A stretch of 64,000 bases of DNA from Actinomadura craniellae (GCF_003289645.1 NZ_QLYX01000024.1:1-64000), one strand, 5' to 3'; positions 34,037 to 44,027 are shown, counted from the first letter of the stretch. Notes: generated by a model from the sequence alone, not told the origin. Translations and numbers: made by a program.

Positions 34037-35605
34037 TCACTCCGGCGGCGGCCCGTGGCGCAGCGCCCGCAGCGCTGCCCGGAGGGCGACCGGATCCTTC
34101 CCGTACTGGTCGACCGCCTCGATCAGCCGGTGCAGGATCTCATGGCGCTCGTATCCCACGTCCAGCAGCGCCTGGGCGGTGTCCCACAGCTGCGGGGGAT
34201 CGCCGGCCCACAGCCGCGCGGCGAGCCGTTCGTGCGCGGCCAGGTGTGCCTCGCTCGCGCCGGGGTGCTCGAACTCCAGCATGATCCGCCGGTCGGCGGG
34301 ATCGGCCGGATCGAGGGTGGAGAGGTCGACCGAGCCGTGCCGTCCGCTCAGGAAGGGCAGCGCGAACGCCCGCCGCGGCAGTGCCTCGAGCTCGCCGTCG
34401 GGCAGCAGCCGGTCGACCAGCTCGCGCTCCAGGCCGAAGGTGGTCGGATGGCGGTAGGCCTCGGCGAACTTGCCGGTGGCGTCCCACAGCGCGTCCAGGG
34501 TCGCCCGGATGGCCCGCTCGGGCAGCCCGATGCGCCGGCCGGCCCAGCGCACCCAGGCGGCGAGCACGTGCGGCATGGCTTCCTGCTCCGCGGGTGACAG
34601 GAGGACCTTGCGCGGCAGCCAGTCGAGCATGAAGAGCTCGCACTTGGTCGGGCTGACGCGCAGCGGCCGGCCGAAGTCGTAGGTGCAGCCGTAGTCGATG
34701 ATGCGGTCGACGCACCGGCCGGCCGAGGTGAGGTCCGACAGTTCCTCGGCCTCGGCGGAGGCCAGGAACTGGGCGGCCATGGTGGCCCGCTGGTCACTGC
34801 TGTACATCGGCGGCTGGGGACGGCGCCCGCCTGGCGGTAGCGTCCGCACCCGGGCCCGCAGGAACGCGTGGTAGGAGCCGAAGGACTTGTCGACCGGCGG
34901 GTCGTGCATCTGGGCGGTGATCGCCAGAGCGGCCTCCAGGATGGCCCGGGCCGTTCTCGGGTCGAGCGGCCCGAACGTGGCCAGCGGATTCTCGGTGTTC
35001 TCCCGCCGGCAGTGCGCGAGCAGTTTGTCGACCTTGGAGGACACCCACGCGTCCCGGACCATGCCGCTGGTCGGGGGACGGCCCATGGGACGGGGCGCGC
35101 CGCCGCGGTTGTGGTCGACCGTCACGACGAGGGCGTGCAGATCGGTGTCCCCGTAGGTATAGGTGCAGATGATCGTGTCCTGGTCGCCGTAGACGTCGCG
35201 GGAGAGGTAGCACCCGGACAGGGCGGCCATGCCGATCCGGTCGGCCCAGCCGGGGCGCGCCACGCCGCGGTCCATCAGTTCCAGGGCGGCCTGCTCGGCC
35301 AGCGTGGCCTGCCGGGCGGTGCCGAGGTAGGCCATGCCGGTCAGCAGTGCCAGTGCCGCCGGGGTGCCGGCCTTGGCCGCATGGCCGGCCAGCGGCTCGC
35401 CGATGAGTTCGTCGACGTCGCCGTTGTCGAGCCGCTGCCCCCACCAGGAGCCGAAGATCTCGCTGACCATCAACTCGGCGTCCAGCGGGCTGCGTACCGC
35501 GAGTAGTTCCCGGGCGTGCCGGAGCATGCCGTCGAAGATCGCGAAGAGCTCGTCCGAGGGCGGGCGGCCGCTTCCCGGGGGATGGCGGCGGCTGCGGGGA
35601 CTCAC
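34037..35605 (-). CDS. Uncharacterised actinobacterial protein with a DUF1841-like C-terminus
   Basis: A 522-aa soluble protein. I do not recognise the first 400 residues (helical, with AELMVSEIFGSWWGQR, CTYTYGDTDLHALVVTVDHN and KCELFMLDWLPRKVLL). The last 70 residues (ERLAARLWAGDPPQLW, LLDVGYERHEILHRLIEA) resemble DUF1841. GTG at 35605 has AAGG 7 nt upstream. It lies upstream of, and codirectional with, the SseB/TY-Chap genes, with a 179-nt gap that may hold their own promoter. Function unknown. Confidence 0.75.
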   Translation of the reverse strand: MSPRSRRHPPGSGRPPSDELFAIFDGMLRHARELLAVRSPLDAELMVSEIFGSWWGQRLDNGDVDELIGEPLAGHAAKAGTPAALALLTGMAYLGTARQATLAEQAALELMDRGVARPGWADRIGMAALSGCYLSRDVYGDQDTIICTYTYGDTDLHALVVTVDHNRGGAPRPMGRPPTSGMVRDAWVSSKVDKLLAHCRRENTENPLATFGPLDPRTARAILEAALAITAQMHDPPVDKSFGSYHAFLRARVRTLPPGGRRPQPPMYSSDQRATMAAQFLASAEAEELSDLTSAGRCVDRIIDYGCTYDFGRPLRVSPTKCELFMLDWLPRKVLLSPAEQEAMPHVLAAWVRWAGRRIGLPERAIRATLDALWDATGKFAEAYRHPTTFGLERELVDRLLPDGELEALPRRAFALPFLSGRHGSVDLSTLDPADPADRRIMLEFEHPGASEAHLAAHERLAARLWAGDPPQLWDTAQALLDVGYERHEILHRLIEAVDQYGKDPVALRAALRALRHGPPPE

Positions 35606-35785
35606 CAACTCACCTTCTCAGACGCACCCCCGGCGCTGAGCCGGAACGTCACCGCGACGGAGCGGACCCGTGCCGGGAACGTCCGTACGGAAGCACCGTT
35701 CATGTTCGAAGAGTCACCCTACCGCGCCGGGGAACCCTGACCGGGACCGAACTCGATGATCGAGAACGGCCACGTACACGGTATG

Positions 35786-36037
35786 TCAGAAGCGACCGCG
35801 GGAGCGCACCGGCCGCCCGGACGGCGGCCGCGACTTGATCATTCCGGTCAGGTGTTCGCGCGCCACCCGCTCGATGATTTCGGGCGTCGGATCGAGGCCC
35901 AGATGGGTGACGCAGGCTTCCACGTCGGCAACGCAACGTTCCACGGTGGCCGGCGGAATCGGGACGAACTCGGCGGCCAACCGCTGGGCCGTCGCGTCGT
36001 GCGACGATGATGAGCGTCCGGCCAGTGCAGGCACCAT
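35786..36037 (-). CDS. Small helical protein (three-helix bundle dimerisation-type)
   Basis: An 83-aa protein: a short lead, then a helical stretch AQRLAAEFVPIPPATVERCVADVEACV and a second helix PTPEIIERVAREHLTGMI, ending in a basic tail. The pattern (xRLAAEF..., ERVAREHL) is that of small actinobacterial proteins annotated as three-helix bundle domains. The ATG at 36037 follows GGAGGG by 7 nt. Antisense frames over it look like shadows. Role unknown. Confidence 0.65.
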   Translation of the reverse strand: MVPALAGRSSSSHDATAQRLAAEFVPIPPATVERCVADVEACVTHLGLDPTPEIIERVAREHLTGMIKSRPPSGRPVRSRGRF

Positions 36038-36166
36038 GTGCAGACCCTCCACACGCAGGTTTGATCAGGAGGAAGAACCGAAATCGGTCCAATTCCCCCG
36101 AAAACCCATTCCAGCGCGTTCGCCGGGAGAGTCAAGGGCCCAGCGGCCGGTATCGGCCGGCTTAAC

Positions 36167-36760
36167 CTAGTGTTTTCGTACCGCATCCCAGGCGGGGTGG
36201 TGCCGTGCCGCCCACCGGGCGTCGACGGTCCCGGTCGTGATCCCCGCCAGCGCGCCCCGATCGCGCATCGCGAACCACAGGTGCCCCAGGAACATCACCA
36301 GGATCGCGATCGTCAGCCAGTCGTGGACGAACGTGGCCCCGGTCCGCAGCCGGTCCGGCCACGGCCCCGGCCAGGTGAGCATCACGCCGGTGCCGAACAT
36401 CACCAGGATCGCCCCGGCGACGAAGGCCGCGTTCAGCTTCTGCCCCGCGTTGAACTTGCCCGGCGCGGCCGGCCGGCCGCGCAGCCAGTCGCGGTCGCGC
36501 CGGCCGAAGCGGTTCAGCAGCCGCACGTCCTCCCGGAAGGCCCGGGACGCCCAGCCGAGCAGCACGGGCAGCGGCAGCGCCAGCCCCGCCACCACGTGCA
36601 GCGTCTTGATCGGCCCGCGCCGGCCGACCGCCGCCGCGATTTCGGGGACGTACAGGCAGGCCGCGGTGACCAGACAGATGATCATCAGCGCCGCGGTCGC
36701 GTGGTGCACCGCCAGTTCGGCCCGGGTGAACCGGCGCAGCCGCCGCTCAGGTCGCTTCAT
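36167..36760 (-). CDS. Cytochrome b/b6-type membrane haem protein
   Basis: A 197-aa protein with four transmembrane helices. Histidines within or at the ends of helices (LAVHHATAALM, TLHVVAGLALP, FVHDWLTIA, LGHLWFAM) are suited to bind two b haems as in FdhI/cytochrome b561-like subunits. Its start lies 14 nt inside the end of the molybdopterin oxidoreductase gene, so the two are coupled; it probably passes electrons between the quinone pool and that enzyme. Substrate unknown. Confidence 0.83.
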   Translation of the reverse strand: MKRPERRLRRFTRAELAVHHATAALMIICLVTAACLYVPEIAAAVGRRGPIKTLHVVAGLALPLPVLLGWASRAFREDVRLLNRFGRRDRDWLRGRPAAPGKFNAGQKLNAAFVAGAILVMFGTGVMLTWPGPWPDRLRTGATFVHDWLTIAILVMFLGHLWFAMRDRGALAGITTGTVDARWAARHHPAWDAVRKH

Positions 36761-37451
36761 CGCTGCGCCCGTTCGACCGCCCCACCCACGCGTCGACGTC
36801 GTAGCCGCGCCGTTCCCAGTAGCCCGGCACGACCCGCCGGGTCAGCTCGATGCCGCCCAGCCACTTGAGCGACTTGTACCCGTACATGGGGGCGACGTAG
36901 AGCCGCACCGGCCCGCCGTGGTCGTGCGTCACCGGCTTACCCAGCATCTCGGTGGCCACCAGCACGTCGCGGCGGCGCGCCTGGGACAGCGTCAGCGACT
37001 CGGTGTACTCGCCGTCGAACGAGCGGAACCGGACCGCGGTCGCCCCGTCGGCCACCCCGACCGCGTCCAGCAGGTCGGGCAGCGCGACGCCGGCCCAGGC
37101 GACGTCCTCCACCCGCCAGCCGGTCACGCACTGGAAGTCCCGGGTCAGCCGGGTCTGCGGCAGCGCCCGGAGGTCGGCCAGGGTGAACGTGCGGGGCCGC
37201 TCCGCCAGCCCGCCCACCGTCAGCCGGTAGTCGCGCTCGCCGCGCGGCGGCACGTCGCCTACCACGGAGTAGTAACGGAATCCGCCCGCCGCCGGGATGA
37301 TCCCGCCGATCGGGGCGAGCGCCCGGTTCACCTGACTTTGCAGGCCGGCGCCCACCGCCACCCCGGCCGCCCCCAGGCCGAGCATGCCGAGGACGATCCG
37401 CCGCCCCACCGGGGCGCCGGAGCCGTCGGCCTCGATGTCGTCGCTGGTCAC
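36747..37451 (-). CDS. Molybdopterin-dependent oxidoreductase (sulfite oxidase/MsrP-like fold)
   Basis: A 234-aa protein. A twin-arginine segment (GRRIVLGML) followed by a hydrophobic helix suggests Tat export with or without an anchor. The mature part has the SUOX-type molybdopterin domain: the molybdenum ligand Cys is in RDFQCVTGWRVEDVAWAGV, and HDHGGPVRLYVAPMYGYKSLKWL is the family's Arg/Lys/Tyr-rich pterin-binding segment. It lacks the C-terminal dimerisation domain of true sulfite oxidases. Reaction unknown. The GTG at 37451 directly follows AAG, so the start is weakly supported. It overlaps the cytochrome b gene by 14 nt. Confidence 0.85.
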   Translation of the reverse strand: MTSDDIEADGSGAPVGRRIVLGMLGLGAAGVAVGAGLQSQVNRALAPIGGIIPAAGGFRYYSVVGDVPPRGERDYRLTVGGLAERPRTFTLADLRALPQTRLTRDFQCVTGWRVEDVAWAGVALPDLLDAVGVADGATAVRFRSFDGEYTESLTLSQARRRDVLVATEMLGKPVTHDHGGPVRLYVAPMYGYKSLKWLGGIELTRRVVPGYWERRGYDVDAWVGRSNGRSDEAT

Positions 37452-37848
37452 CTTGACAGTGGAACATCCGGCACGCGCGCCGGCCAGACCCTTGCCGCGG
37501 GCGTAAGCGTTCCGTCATATCTGTGACGCCCGGCACGGAACGGCCGTTCTTTGCCGGACCCAGCCCCCGTTCCGGCCGTGGAGCGCCTATCATCGACTAC
37601 TTGCTGGGTGAATTTTGCAGTTCCGTCGCCCGGCGTTCCGCCCCGCGGCGGAGCGATCCAGGTCGCCGCGGGTCTGACCGATAAGGATGCCGTTCGGGAC
37701 TTCCGCCGGCGACGAACCATCGGGATGATGAAGACCTGATTTCGACCGGTGTTGTGATGGAGGCGGGAGCGCTAGCCTGCTCCCATTCACCTACAGTGAT
37801 GCACATCTGTCTCGCCGTACAGGCCCACCCGCGACGGAGGTGTCGAGG
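37452..37848. promoter_or_regulatory. 397-nt divergent intergenic region with palindromes and a candidate promoter
   Basis: No convincing gene. It holds a 12-bp palindrome GAACGGCCGTTC (37538-37549) on the oxidoreductase side. On the phosphatase side it holds GGGAGC-N8-GCTCCC (37765-37770, 37779-37784), whose spacer contains TAGCCT (37773-37778), a plausible -10 with TTGTGA (37752-37757) as a rather close -35. If that promoter is real, the dyad around its -10 could be an operator for the phosphatase gene. Confidence 0.4.
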
Positions 37849-39942
37849 ATGAGCGCCGATACTTCCGTTCCGTATCCGCGCGTCTCGGGGCTGGACGCGT
37901 CCGACTCGGCGCTCTTCGCGACCCTGATCAGGGAGGCGCCCATCGGGTTCGCCTTCTTCGACGCCGAGCTGAAGTGCCGGCGGATCAACGAGACGCTGGC
38001 CGGCGTGCTCGACGCGCGGGCCGACCAGATCGTCGACCGCCCGCTCGGCGAGGCGGTCGGCGAGCGGGTCGCCACCTTCTTTACGGCCGTGCTGAAGAAG
38101 GTCATCAGGGAAGACCGCTCCGTCACCGCCGCCGACCCCGAGAGCGACCTCACCACCGCCGAGGGCTGCCCGCCGGACGAGCGGCACTGGGCCTGCTCCT
38201 GGTTCCCCTCGCACGGACCCGACGGCAAGGTGCTCGGCGTGGCCCTGATCGCCGTCGACGTGACCGAGCGGCGCCGCGCCGAGGCCGTCCTGCGGCGCAA
38301 GGAGGAGCGCTACCGCTCGCTGGTGGAGGCCAGTTCCCAGGTGGTCTGGGTGAGCACGGCCGAGGGCACCGTGTTCGAGGACGCCGCCGAATGGCGGACG
38401 ATCACCGGCCAGACGCTGGAGGAGTACCTGCACGGCGGTTGGCTGTCGGTGGTGCACCCCGAGGACCGGCAGCGGATCCAGGCGGCCTGGCGCGAGTGCG
38501 TGGAGGCCGACCGGATCTTCGAGACCAACTACCGCATCCGCACCAAGTCCGGCACCTACCGGCACTACGACGTGCGCGCCGTGCCGATCCGGCGCGGCAC
38601 CGAGGTGGTCGAGTGGGTCGGTGCCAACACCGACGTCACCGGGCAGCGCGAGGCCGAGGAGATGCGCGGCCGGCTGACCGAGCAGCTGTCGGCCGCCGCG
38701 CTGCGCACCGCCCGGCTGCAGCAGGCCACCTCGATGCTCGCCGAGGCGCTGACGGTCAGCCAGGTGGTGCAGGTCATCACCGAGGTGGGCCGGTCGGCCA
38801 TCGGCGCCGACAACTCCGCCGTGGCACTGCTGGACGACGACAAGCTGCGGCTGCGGATCATCACCCCGGCCCAGGCCGGCGGCGAGGCCGGCCCTGCGGT
38901 GCGCGACGACATCGCCATCAGCGAGCAGACCGTGATGTCGGTGGCGGTCCGCGAGGGCCGTCCGTTCCTGGCCGAGAGCCCCGACAGCCTGCGCCTGCAG
39001 CTGGGCAACCGGGACGAGGGCGAGCTGTTCTCCGGGCACACCGAGGAGCGCGCCTGGGTCGGCCTGCCGCTGCTGGCCGCGGGCGCTCCGATCGGCGCGC
39101 TGCGCTTTTCCTTCACCCGCCCGCGCGAGATCACCGAGGAGGAGCGGGTCTTCCTGGAGGCGCTGGCCGGCCAGTGCGCCCTGGCGGTGGAGCGCGCGCT
39201 GCTGTTCGAACGTGAGCACAAGACCGCCGAGGAGTTGCAGCGCAGCCTGCTGCCCAGCGACCTGCCGCAGCTCACCAACATGGTGCTGGCGGCCCGCTAC
39301 AACCCCGCCACCCGGCACGTGCAGGTCGGCGGCGACTGGTACGACGCCTTCCACCTGCCCGACGACCGGCTGGCCATCGCGGTCGGCGACGTCATGGGCA
39401 AGGGTGTGCTCGCCGCCGCGGGCATGGGCCGCGTCCGCAACGCGCTGCGGGCACTGGCGCTCAACGACCCGCGCCCGGCCGCCGTCCTGGCCGGGCTCGA
39501 CCGGCTCTTCAGCGCCACCGAGGACGAAGAGCAGTTCACCACGGTCGCCTACGCGGTCATCGACCCCGAGACCGGGCACGGCGTGATCAGCAACGCGGGC
39601 CATCCGCCGCCGCTGATCGTCTCGCTCGACGGCCCCGCCCGGGTCAGCGGGGCCGAGCCCGGCACCCCGCTCGGCTGGCCGAGCCAGCGGCAGCAGACGA
39701 CTTTTTCCGTCCTGACCGGCAACACTGTGGTGTTCTATTCCGATGGACTTGTGGAGAACCGTAGGCGTGGGGTGGACGCCGGCCTCGAAGAGCTTGTCGC
39801 GGTCGCGGCCGACGCCCCACCTGAGGTGATAGGAGACCCTGAGAGACTGGTGGACTACCTGGTCGATCGGATGCTTGCTGGGTATGAGCAAGCGGACGAT
39901 GTGACACTTCTAGCCCTACATGTGCCCCCGAGGACGGCGTAG
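37849..39942 (+). CDS. PAS-PAS-GAF-PP2C (SpoIIE/RsbU-type) serine/threonine phosphatase
   Basis: A 697-aa signalling phosphatase. Two PAS domains (about 15-130 and 145-270, the second with [13 protein letters not shown] and a PAC segment), a GAF domain (about 290-455) and a C-terminal SpoIIE PP2C domain (about 475-695) with [36 protein letters not shown] and [10 protein letters not shown]; the metal-binding aspartates are present. Such enzymes dephosphorylate anti-anti-sigma factors to release alternative sigma factors. No anti-sigma or STAS gene lies nearby, so the partner is elsewhere. GGAGG lies 8 nt before the ATG. It is 209 nt upstream of the principal sigma factor gene. Confidence 0.92.
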   Translation: MSADTSVPYPRVSGLDASDSALFATLIREAPIGFAFFDAELKCRRINETLAGVLDARADQIVDRPLGEAVGERVATFFTAVLKKVIREDRSVTAADPESDLTTAEGCPPDERHWACSWFPSHGPDGKVLGVALIAVDVTERRRAEAVLRRKEERYRSLVEASSQVVWVSTAEGTVFEDAAEWRTITGQTLEEYLHGGWLSVVHPEDRQRIQAAWRECVEADRIFETNYRIRTKSGTYRHYDVRAVPIRRGTEVVEWVGANTDVTGQREAEEMRGRLTEQLSAAALRTARLQQATSMLAEALTVSQVVQVITEVGRSAIGADNSAVALLDDDKLRLRIITPAQAGGEAGPAVRDDIAISEQTVMSVAVREGRPFLAESPDSLRLQLGNRDEGELFSGHTEERAWVGLPLLAAGAPIGALRFSFTRPREITEEERVFLEALAGQCALAVERALLFEREHKTAEELQRSLLPSDLPQLTNMVLAARYNPATRHVQVGGDWYDAFHLPDDRLAIAVGDVMGKGVLAAAGMGRVRNALRALALNDPRPAAVLAGLDRLFSATEDEEQFTTVAYAVIDPETGHGVISNAGHPPPLIVSLDGPARVSGAEPGTPLGWPSQRQQTTFSVLTGNTVVFYSDGLVENRRRGVDAGLEELVAVAADAPPEVIGDPERLVDYLVDRMLAGYEQADDVTLLALHVPPRTA

Positions 39943-40151
39943 CGCGTACGAAGGACCACTCCACGCCCCCTAAGGTGGTTGTGTTACCGGGCAAGAGTTC
40001 CCGATCGGAATGCGCGGCCGTGCCAGAATGCTTGACCCTAGTGGAACCGGGTACGCTGCGGTCCCGCACCGGGGAGGCCCCGCCTCCGCGAGGTCCCGCC
40101 CGCCAGGGCACATGGGTCAATCTAAGCCACACGTTCGTTCGAGAGGTTTTT

Positions 40152-41768
40152 GTGTCGCCTGCTAGCACCTCGAAAGCGTCAGACCTGCACGAGCACGTCA
40201 TCGCGCAACTGATCGAGCGTGGACGGTCCCAGGGTTACCTCGAAGCCGACGATGTACGACGTACATTCGAGGAGGCAGATATCCCCGTCTCCAAGGCCAC
40301 GAGCATCTTGCGGAGCCTCAGCAAGGAGGGTGTGACCGTCATGGTGAGCGCTGCCGACTCCGCAGCACCGAAGCGTCCGCGCAAGCGCGCGACGCCGGCG
40401 GGGCGCAAGGGAAAGACCACCGCCGCGGCAGCCAAGGAACAGCCCGACACGGTGACCGCCGTCGTGGAGGACATGGAGCCGGCCGAGCCGGAGCGCCCGG
40501 CCAAGCCCGCCCCGCGGCCGAAGCGGGCCGCGGCCAAGAAGCCCGCCGCGGCGGCCGCCAAGAAGGCGGCCCCGAAGAAGGCCGAGCCCAAGAAGGCCGC
40601 CACCGACAAGAAGGCCGAGCCGGAGCCGGGCGAGGACGACGTCGACGTGGCCGACCTCGACGCCGACCTCGAGGACCTCGAGGCCGAGCTGGCCGCCGAG
40701 GACGACACCACCGAGGCGCCCGAGGCCGAAGAGCCGGCGGCGGCCGGGCAGCGGGCGGGCAAGAAGCCCGCCGGCGCCACCAGCTCCGAGGAGGAGGCGT
40801 TCGTCCTCGGTGACGACGACGAGGACGCCCCGGCCCAGCAGATCGCCGCGGCCGGCGCCACCGCCGACCCCGTCAAGGACTACCTCAAGCAGATCGGCAA
40901 GGTGCCCCTGCTCAACGCCGAGCAGGAGGTCGAGCTCGCCAAGCGCATCGAGGCGGGGCTCTTCGCCGAGGAACGGCTGGCCTCCGAGGCGGGCCGGCTG
41001 TCGGAGGAGGACCACGAGGACCTCGAGTGGATCGCCGAGGACGGGCGCCGGGCCAAGAACCACCTGCTCGAGGCCAACCTGCGGCTGGTGGTCTCGCTGG
41101 CCAAGCGCTACACCGGCCGCGGCATGCTGTTCCTGGATCTCATTCAGGAGGGCAACCTCGGCCTGATCCGCGCGGTGGAGAAGTTCGACTACACCAAGGG
41201 CTACAAGTTCTCCACCTACGCCACCTGGTGGATCCGGCAGGCGATCACCCGTGCCATGGCCGACCAGGCCCGCACCATCCGGATACCGGTGCACATGGTC
41301 GAAGTGATCAACAAGCTGGCCCGGGTGCAGCGGCAGATGCTCCAGGACCTCGGCCGCGAGCCGACCCCGGAGGAACTGGCCAAGGAACTCGACATGACCC
41401 CCGAGAAGGTCGTCGAGGTGCAGAAGTACGGCCGCGAGCCGATTTCGCTGCACACCCCGCTGGGCGAGGACGGCGACAGCGAGTTCGGCGACCTGATCGA
41501 GGACTCCGAGGCGATCGTCCCGGCCGACGCGGTCAGCTTCACGTTGCTCCAGGAGCAGTTGCACTCGGTGCTGGACACGCTGAGTGAGCGCGAGGCGGGT
41601 GTGGTGTCGATGCGGTTCGGCCTCACCGACGGCCAGCCCAAGACGCTGGACGAGATCGGCAAGGTGTACGGGGTCACCCGGGAGCGCATCCGGCAGATCG
41701 AGTCCAAGACCATGTCGAAGCTGCGGCACCCGTCGCGCTCGCAGGTGCTGCGCGACTACCTCGACTGA
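40152..41768 (+). CDS. rpoD: Principal RNA polymerase sigma factor (RpoD/HrdB)
   Basis: A 538-aa group 1 sigma-70. The N-terminus ([37 protein letters not shown]) is the HrdB-type region 1.1, followed by a Lys/Ala-rich and an acidic stretch. Region 1.2 starts [11 protein letters not shown] (about 239); region 2 has [35 protein letters not shown] and [11 protein letters not shown]; region 4.2 is [18 protein letters not shown]. It recognises -35/-10 promoters of housekeeping genes. GTG at 40152 follows GAGAGG by 5 nt and fits the HrdB start. An imperfect hairpin lies at about 41775-41813. Confidence 0.97.
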   Translation: MSPASTSKASDLHEHVIAQLIERGRSQGYLEADDVRRTFEEADIPVSKATSILRSLSKEGVTVMVSAADSAAPKRPRKRATPAGRKGKTTAAAAKEQPDTVTAVVEDMEPAEPERPAKPAPRPKRAAAKKPAAAAAKKAAPKKAEPKKAATDKKAEPEPGEDDVDVADLDADLEDLEAELAAEDDTTEAPEAEEPAAAGQRAGKKPAGATSSEEEAFVLGDDDEDAPAQQIAAAGATADPVKDYLKQIGKVPLLNAEQEVELAKRIEAGLFAEERLASEAGRLSEEDHEDLEWIAEDGRRAKNHLLEANLRLVVSLAKRYTGRGMLFLDLIQEGNLGLIRAVEKFDYTKGYKFSTYATWWIRQAITRAMADQARTIRIPVHMVEVINKLARVQRQMLQDLGREPTPEELAKELDMTPEKVVEVQKYGREPISLHTPLGEDGDSEFGDLIEDSEAIVPADAVSFTLLQEQLHSVLDTLSEREAGVVSMRFGLTDGQPKTLDEIGKVYGVTRERIRQIESKTMSKLRHPSRSQVLRDYLD

Positions 41769-41983
41769 CGCGCCGCGGGCTCCCTTCCGGCGCACGTACC
41801 GGGAGGGGGCCGCAGCGCCATGTTACGGCCGTGTGTACGGCTAGGGGCCGTTGTTATTGACATTCGGCAAAGGTCCAGGTCAAGGTGCTTTGTCTATGTA
41901 ACGTACTGTTTACAGCAAAGTAGCGCGAGCCGACCCACATCTTCCTACGCTCCTCGGCTATGGGAGTGATGGAGGTTGACCGC

Positions 41984-42958
41984 GTGCACAGCCAGCCCTC
42001 CGGGGTTCGCCCCCGAGCGGCCCGCGTGATCCGCGGGCGTGCCTGGCTGGACCCCGTCCTCGACCGCGCTGTCGAGGCAGTCAGCGACCGCTACATGAGA
42101 GTCGGCGTCTCCGCCCTGGCCGAGAGCCGCACCGACCCCGAACTTCGTTCCTTGCGGGTCGAAGCCCTGGCCAAGGCCGCCGTGGGATGGAGCCAGGGCG
42201 TCGAATCCCTGCTGGCAGAAGATCCGGGCAACCCCGATCTGTGGCTCTGGCTGGGCCGGACCCGGGTCGAGGAGGCGTGGCGGATCCGTCCCGACGCGCG
42301 GGCGCGCGCCGTCCAGGCCGCCGGGTTCACCGCCTACACCAAGAAGATGCGGTCGGCCCGCGAGCCGCTGATGACCGCGGCGGAGAAGTGGCCCGACGAC
42401 CCGGTTCCCTGGGAGTCGATGCTCTGGGCGGCGCTCGGTTCCGATTTGGACCGTGACGAAAAGGACCGCCTCTGGAAGGAGGCGCAGCGCCGCTGGCCGA
42501 CCCTGTACGGGGCGCATGTCGCCCGGGTCATCATGCTGTCCCCGCAGTGGGGCGGGATGGCCGAGGAGATGTTCGACTTCGCCCGGGTGGCGATGAGCAT
42601 GGCTCCCCGGCACGACCCGCGCGCCGCGCTGATCCCGCTGGCCTACTTCGAGTACTTCGTCCAGGAGCGGTCGGGCATCATCCGAGGTTCCTCGTCGTGG
42701 TTCTCGGCGGAGGAGTGCCGGGACGTCGAGGCCGCGGCCCGCGGCTGGTTCGAAGGGCACCGCCCGCACCCCCGGACGATCGAGGCGCACAACCTGTTCG
42801 GCGCGGCCTTCCACCTCGCCGACGCACGCCGGCCGGCCCGCCAGCACCTCAACCGGACGCTCGGCCGGCCCAGCAGCCTGCCGTGGAGCTACCTCGGCAG
42901 CGACCCGGTCGACCAGTACCTCAAGGCCTGCAAGCAACTCAACCTGACCGTCACCTGA
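41984..42958 (+). CDS. Uncharacterised helical-repeat protein
   Basis: A 324-aa soluble protein without signal peptide. It looks alpha-helical with TPR-like spacing of aromatic and alanine residues (NPDLWLWLGRTRVEEAW, AAEKWPDDPVPWESMLWA, HVARVIMLSPQWGG). I cannot assign a function. GTG at 41984 is chosen because GGAGG lies 8 nt upstream; in-frame ATGs at 41960 and 41969 have no suitable site. It ends 12 nt from the stop of convergent yaaA. Confidence 0.75.
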   Translation: MHSQPSGVRPRAARVIRGRAWLDPVLDRAVEAVSDRYMRVGVSALAESRTDPELRSLRVEALAKAAVGWSQGVESLLAEDPGNPDLWLWLGRTRVEEAWRIRPDARARAVQAAGFTAYTKKMRSAREPLMTAAEKWPDDPVPWESMLWAALGSDLDRDEKDRLWKEAQRRWPTLYGAHVARVIMLSPQWGGMAEEMFDFARVAMSMAPRHDPRAALIPLAYFEYFVQERSGIIRGSSSWFSAEECRDVEAAARGWFEGHRPHPRTIEAHNLFGAAFHLADARRPARQHLNRTLGRPSSLPWSYLGSDPVDQYLKACKQLNLTVT

Positions 42959-42970
42959 TCTTCCGGCGGC

Positions 42971-43714
42971 TCAGTCCGAGAGGATCACGTCCAGGTATCG
43001 ACCGTTCAGCTCGGCGACGTGTCCGAGACCGGCCACGGCCTTGAGTAGTTCCCGCGGCGTCCCCGGATCGACTCCGGCCGCCAGCAGATCGTGCGCGATC
43101 AGCCCCCGGGTGGCCTTGGCCATGTGGCTCACCACCGTGCGCCGCGGCGTGCCGTCCACGATGCGCTCGCGGAACACCCGCACCGCCACCGCCGGTCCCG
43201 GCGGAGCCCAGGCTGCCGCGTACGGCGCCGAGCGCATGTCGACGACTAGCCCGCCCGGCGTGCCGAGCGCCTCGACGAGCGCCGGCCGCCAGAAGGCCGC
43301 CAGGCGGCCCAGCGGGGGCAACGAGACGTTCATGGCCAGTCGGTAGGGCGGGACGTGGTCGGAGAGCCGCAGCGCCCCCCACAGGCCCGAGAAGACGACG
43401 ATCCGGGCGGCGGCGTGCGCCGGGTCGAGCGTGGGCAGCGCCAGGTTGTCGTAGAGGACGCCGGTGTAGAGCCGGGCCGCCGGCAGCGTCGGGGCGCCGC
43501 GCAGCGCCCGGTTGCGGGCCAGCGCGGCCGCCGCCTGCCCGGCGGGCAGCCCGAGCAGTTCCGCGGCGTCGTCCCGGGCGCACGCCTGGACCAGCGCTTC
43601 CAGCACCCGCGCGCGGGCGGGATTCAGCTCGGGCAGGCTCAGCCCGGCCGGGTCGAGCGGCGGGCCGTCCGCGTCGGTCGCCTTGCCCTCCGACGGTGGC
43701 AGCAGGATGAGCAT
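42971..43714 (-). CDS. yaaA: Peroxide stress protein YaaA (DUF328 family)
   Basis: A 247-aa YaaA/UPF0246 protein: N-terminal LILLPPSEGKA, PAARLYTGVLYDNL, IVVFSGLWGALRLSDHVPPYRLAM and the C-terminal NGRYLDVILSD-like end. E. coli YaaA lowers intracellular free iron during peroxide stress and binds DNA structures; the same general role is likely. AGGAG lies 7 nt before the ATG. A hairpin at 43745-43779 separates it from the DUF7455 gene upstream. Confidence 0.93.
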   Translation of the reverse strand: MLILLPPSEGKATDADGPPLDPAGLSLPELNPARARVLEALVQACARDDAAELLGLPAGQAAAALARNRALRGAPTLPAARLYTGVLYDNLALPTLDPAHAAARIVVFSGLWGALRLSDHVPPYRLAMNVSLPPLGRLAAFWRPALVEALGTPGGLVVDMRSAPYAAAWAPPGPAVAVRVFRERIVDGTPRRTVVSHMAKATRGLIAHDLLAAGVDPGTPRELLKAVAGLGHVAELNGRYLDVILSD

Positions 43715-43744
43715 GGACGACTCCTGAATGGCCGTGAGGCGTCC

Positions 43745-43779
43745 GAAACGGCGGCCACCGCTCGGGTGACCGCCGTTTC
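43745..43779 (-). terminator. Hairpin between the DUF7455 gene and yaaA
   Basis: GAAACGGCGG (43745-43754) pairs with CCGCCGTTTC (43770-43779), extended inwards by 4 bp after one mismatch, with a 5-nt loop. It lies 17 nt after the DUF7455 stop on the minus strand. Confidence 0.7.
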
Positions 43780-43796
43780 CGGATCTATGTAGGGGG

Positions 43797-44027
43797 CTAC
43801 CGCTCGTCGTTGGGCGCGGTGGCCGGGGTTTCGATGAGCCTGTTGGTCTCGTCGTGGATGTCGGCCCCGGTCGAGCGGAGCGCTCCACTGAACTTGCGCC
43901 CGTGGTGGGCGCAGAACAGCAGGTCGTTTCCGCCGGCAAGGACTGCACGGACGTAGGCCTGGGCGCCGCAGCGGTCGCAGCGATCCACGGCCGTCAGCGG
44001 CTTCGATGGGGCAAGGGCTCCAGTCAC
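43797..44027 (-). CDS. DUF7455 family zinc-ribbon-like protein
   Basis: A 76-aa protein typical of actinobacteria, located near the principal sigma factor and parE genes as in Streptomyces. It has CDRCGAQAYVRAV and LLFCAHHGRKF, a Cys2/Cys-His arrangement suited to bind one zinc. Function unknown. The GTG start has GGAAGG 4 nt upstream. Confidence 0.85.
   Translation of the reverse strand: MTGALAPSKPLTAVDRCDRCGAQAYVRAVLAGGNDLLFCAHHGRKFSGALRSTGADIHDETNRLIETPATAPNDER

Noticed and set aside
35756-36010. Plus-strand frame overlapping the small helical protein
   Set aside because: No ribosome site or domain; the minus-strand frame has a GGAGGG site and a plausible helical pattern.
37551-37739. 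A 62-codon plus-strand frame in the gap before the phosphatase gene
   Set aside because: Weak codon bias, no ribosome site and no family resemblance; it probably arises by chance in promoter DNA.
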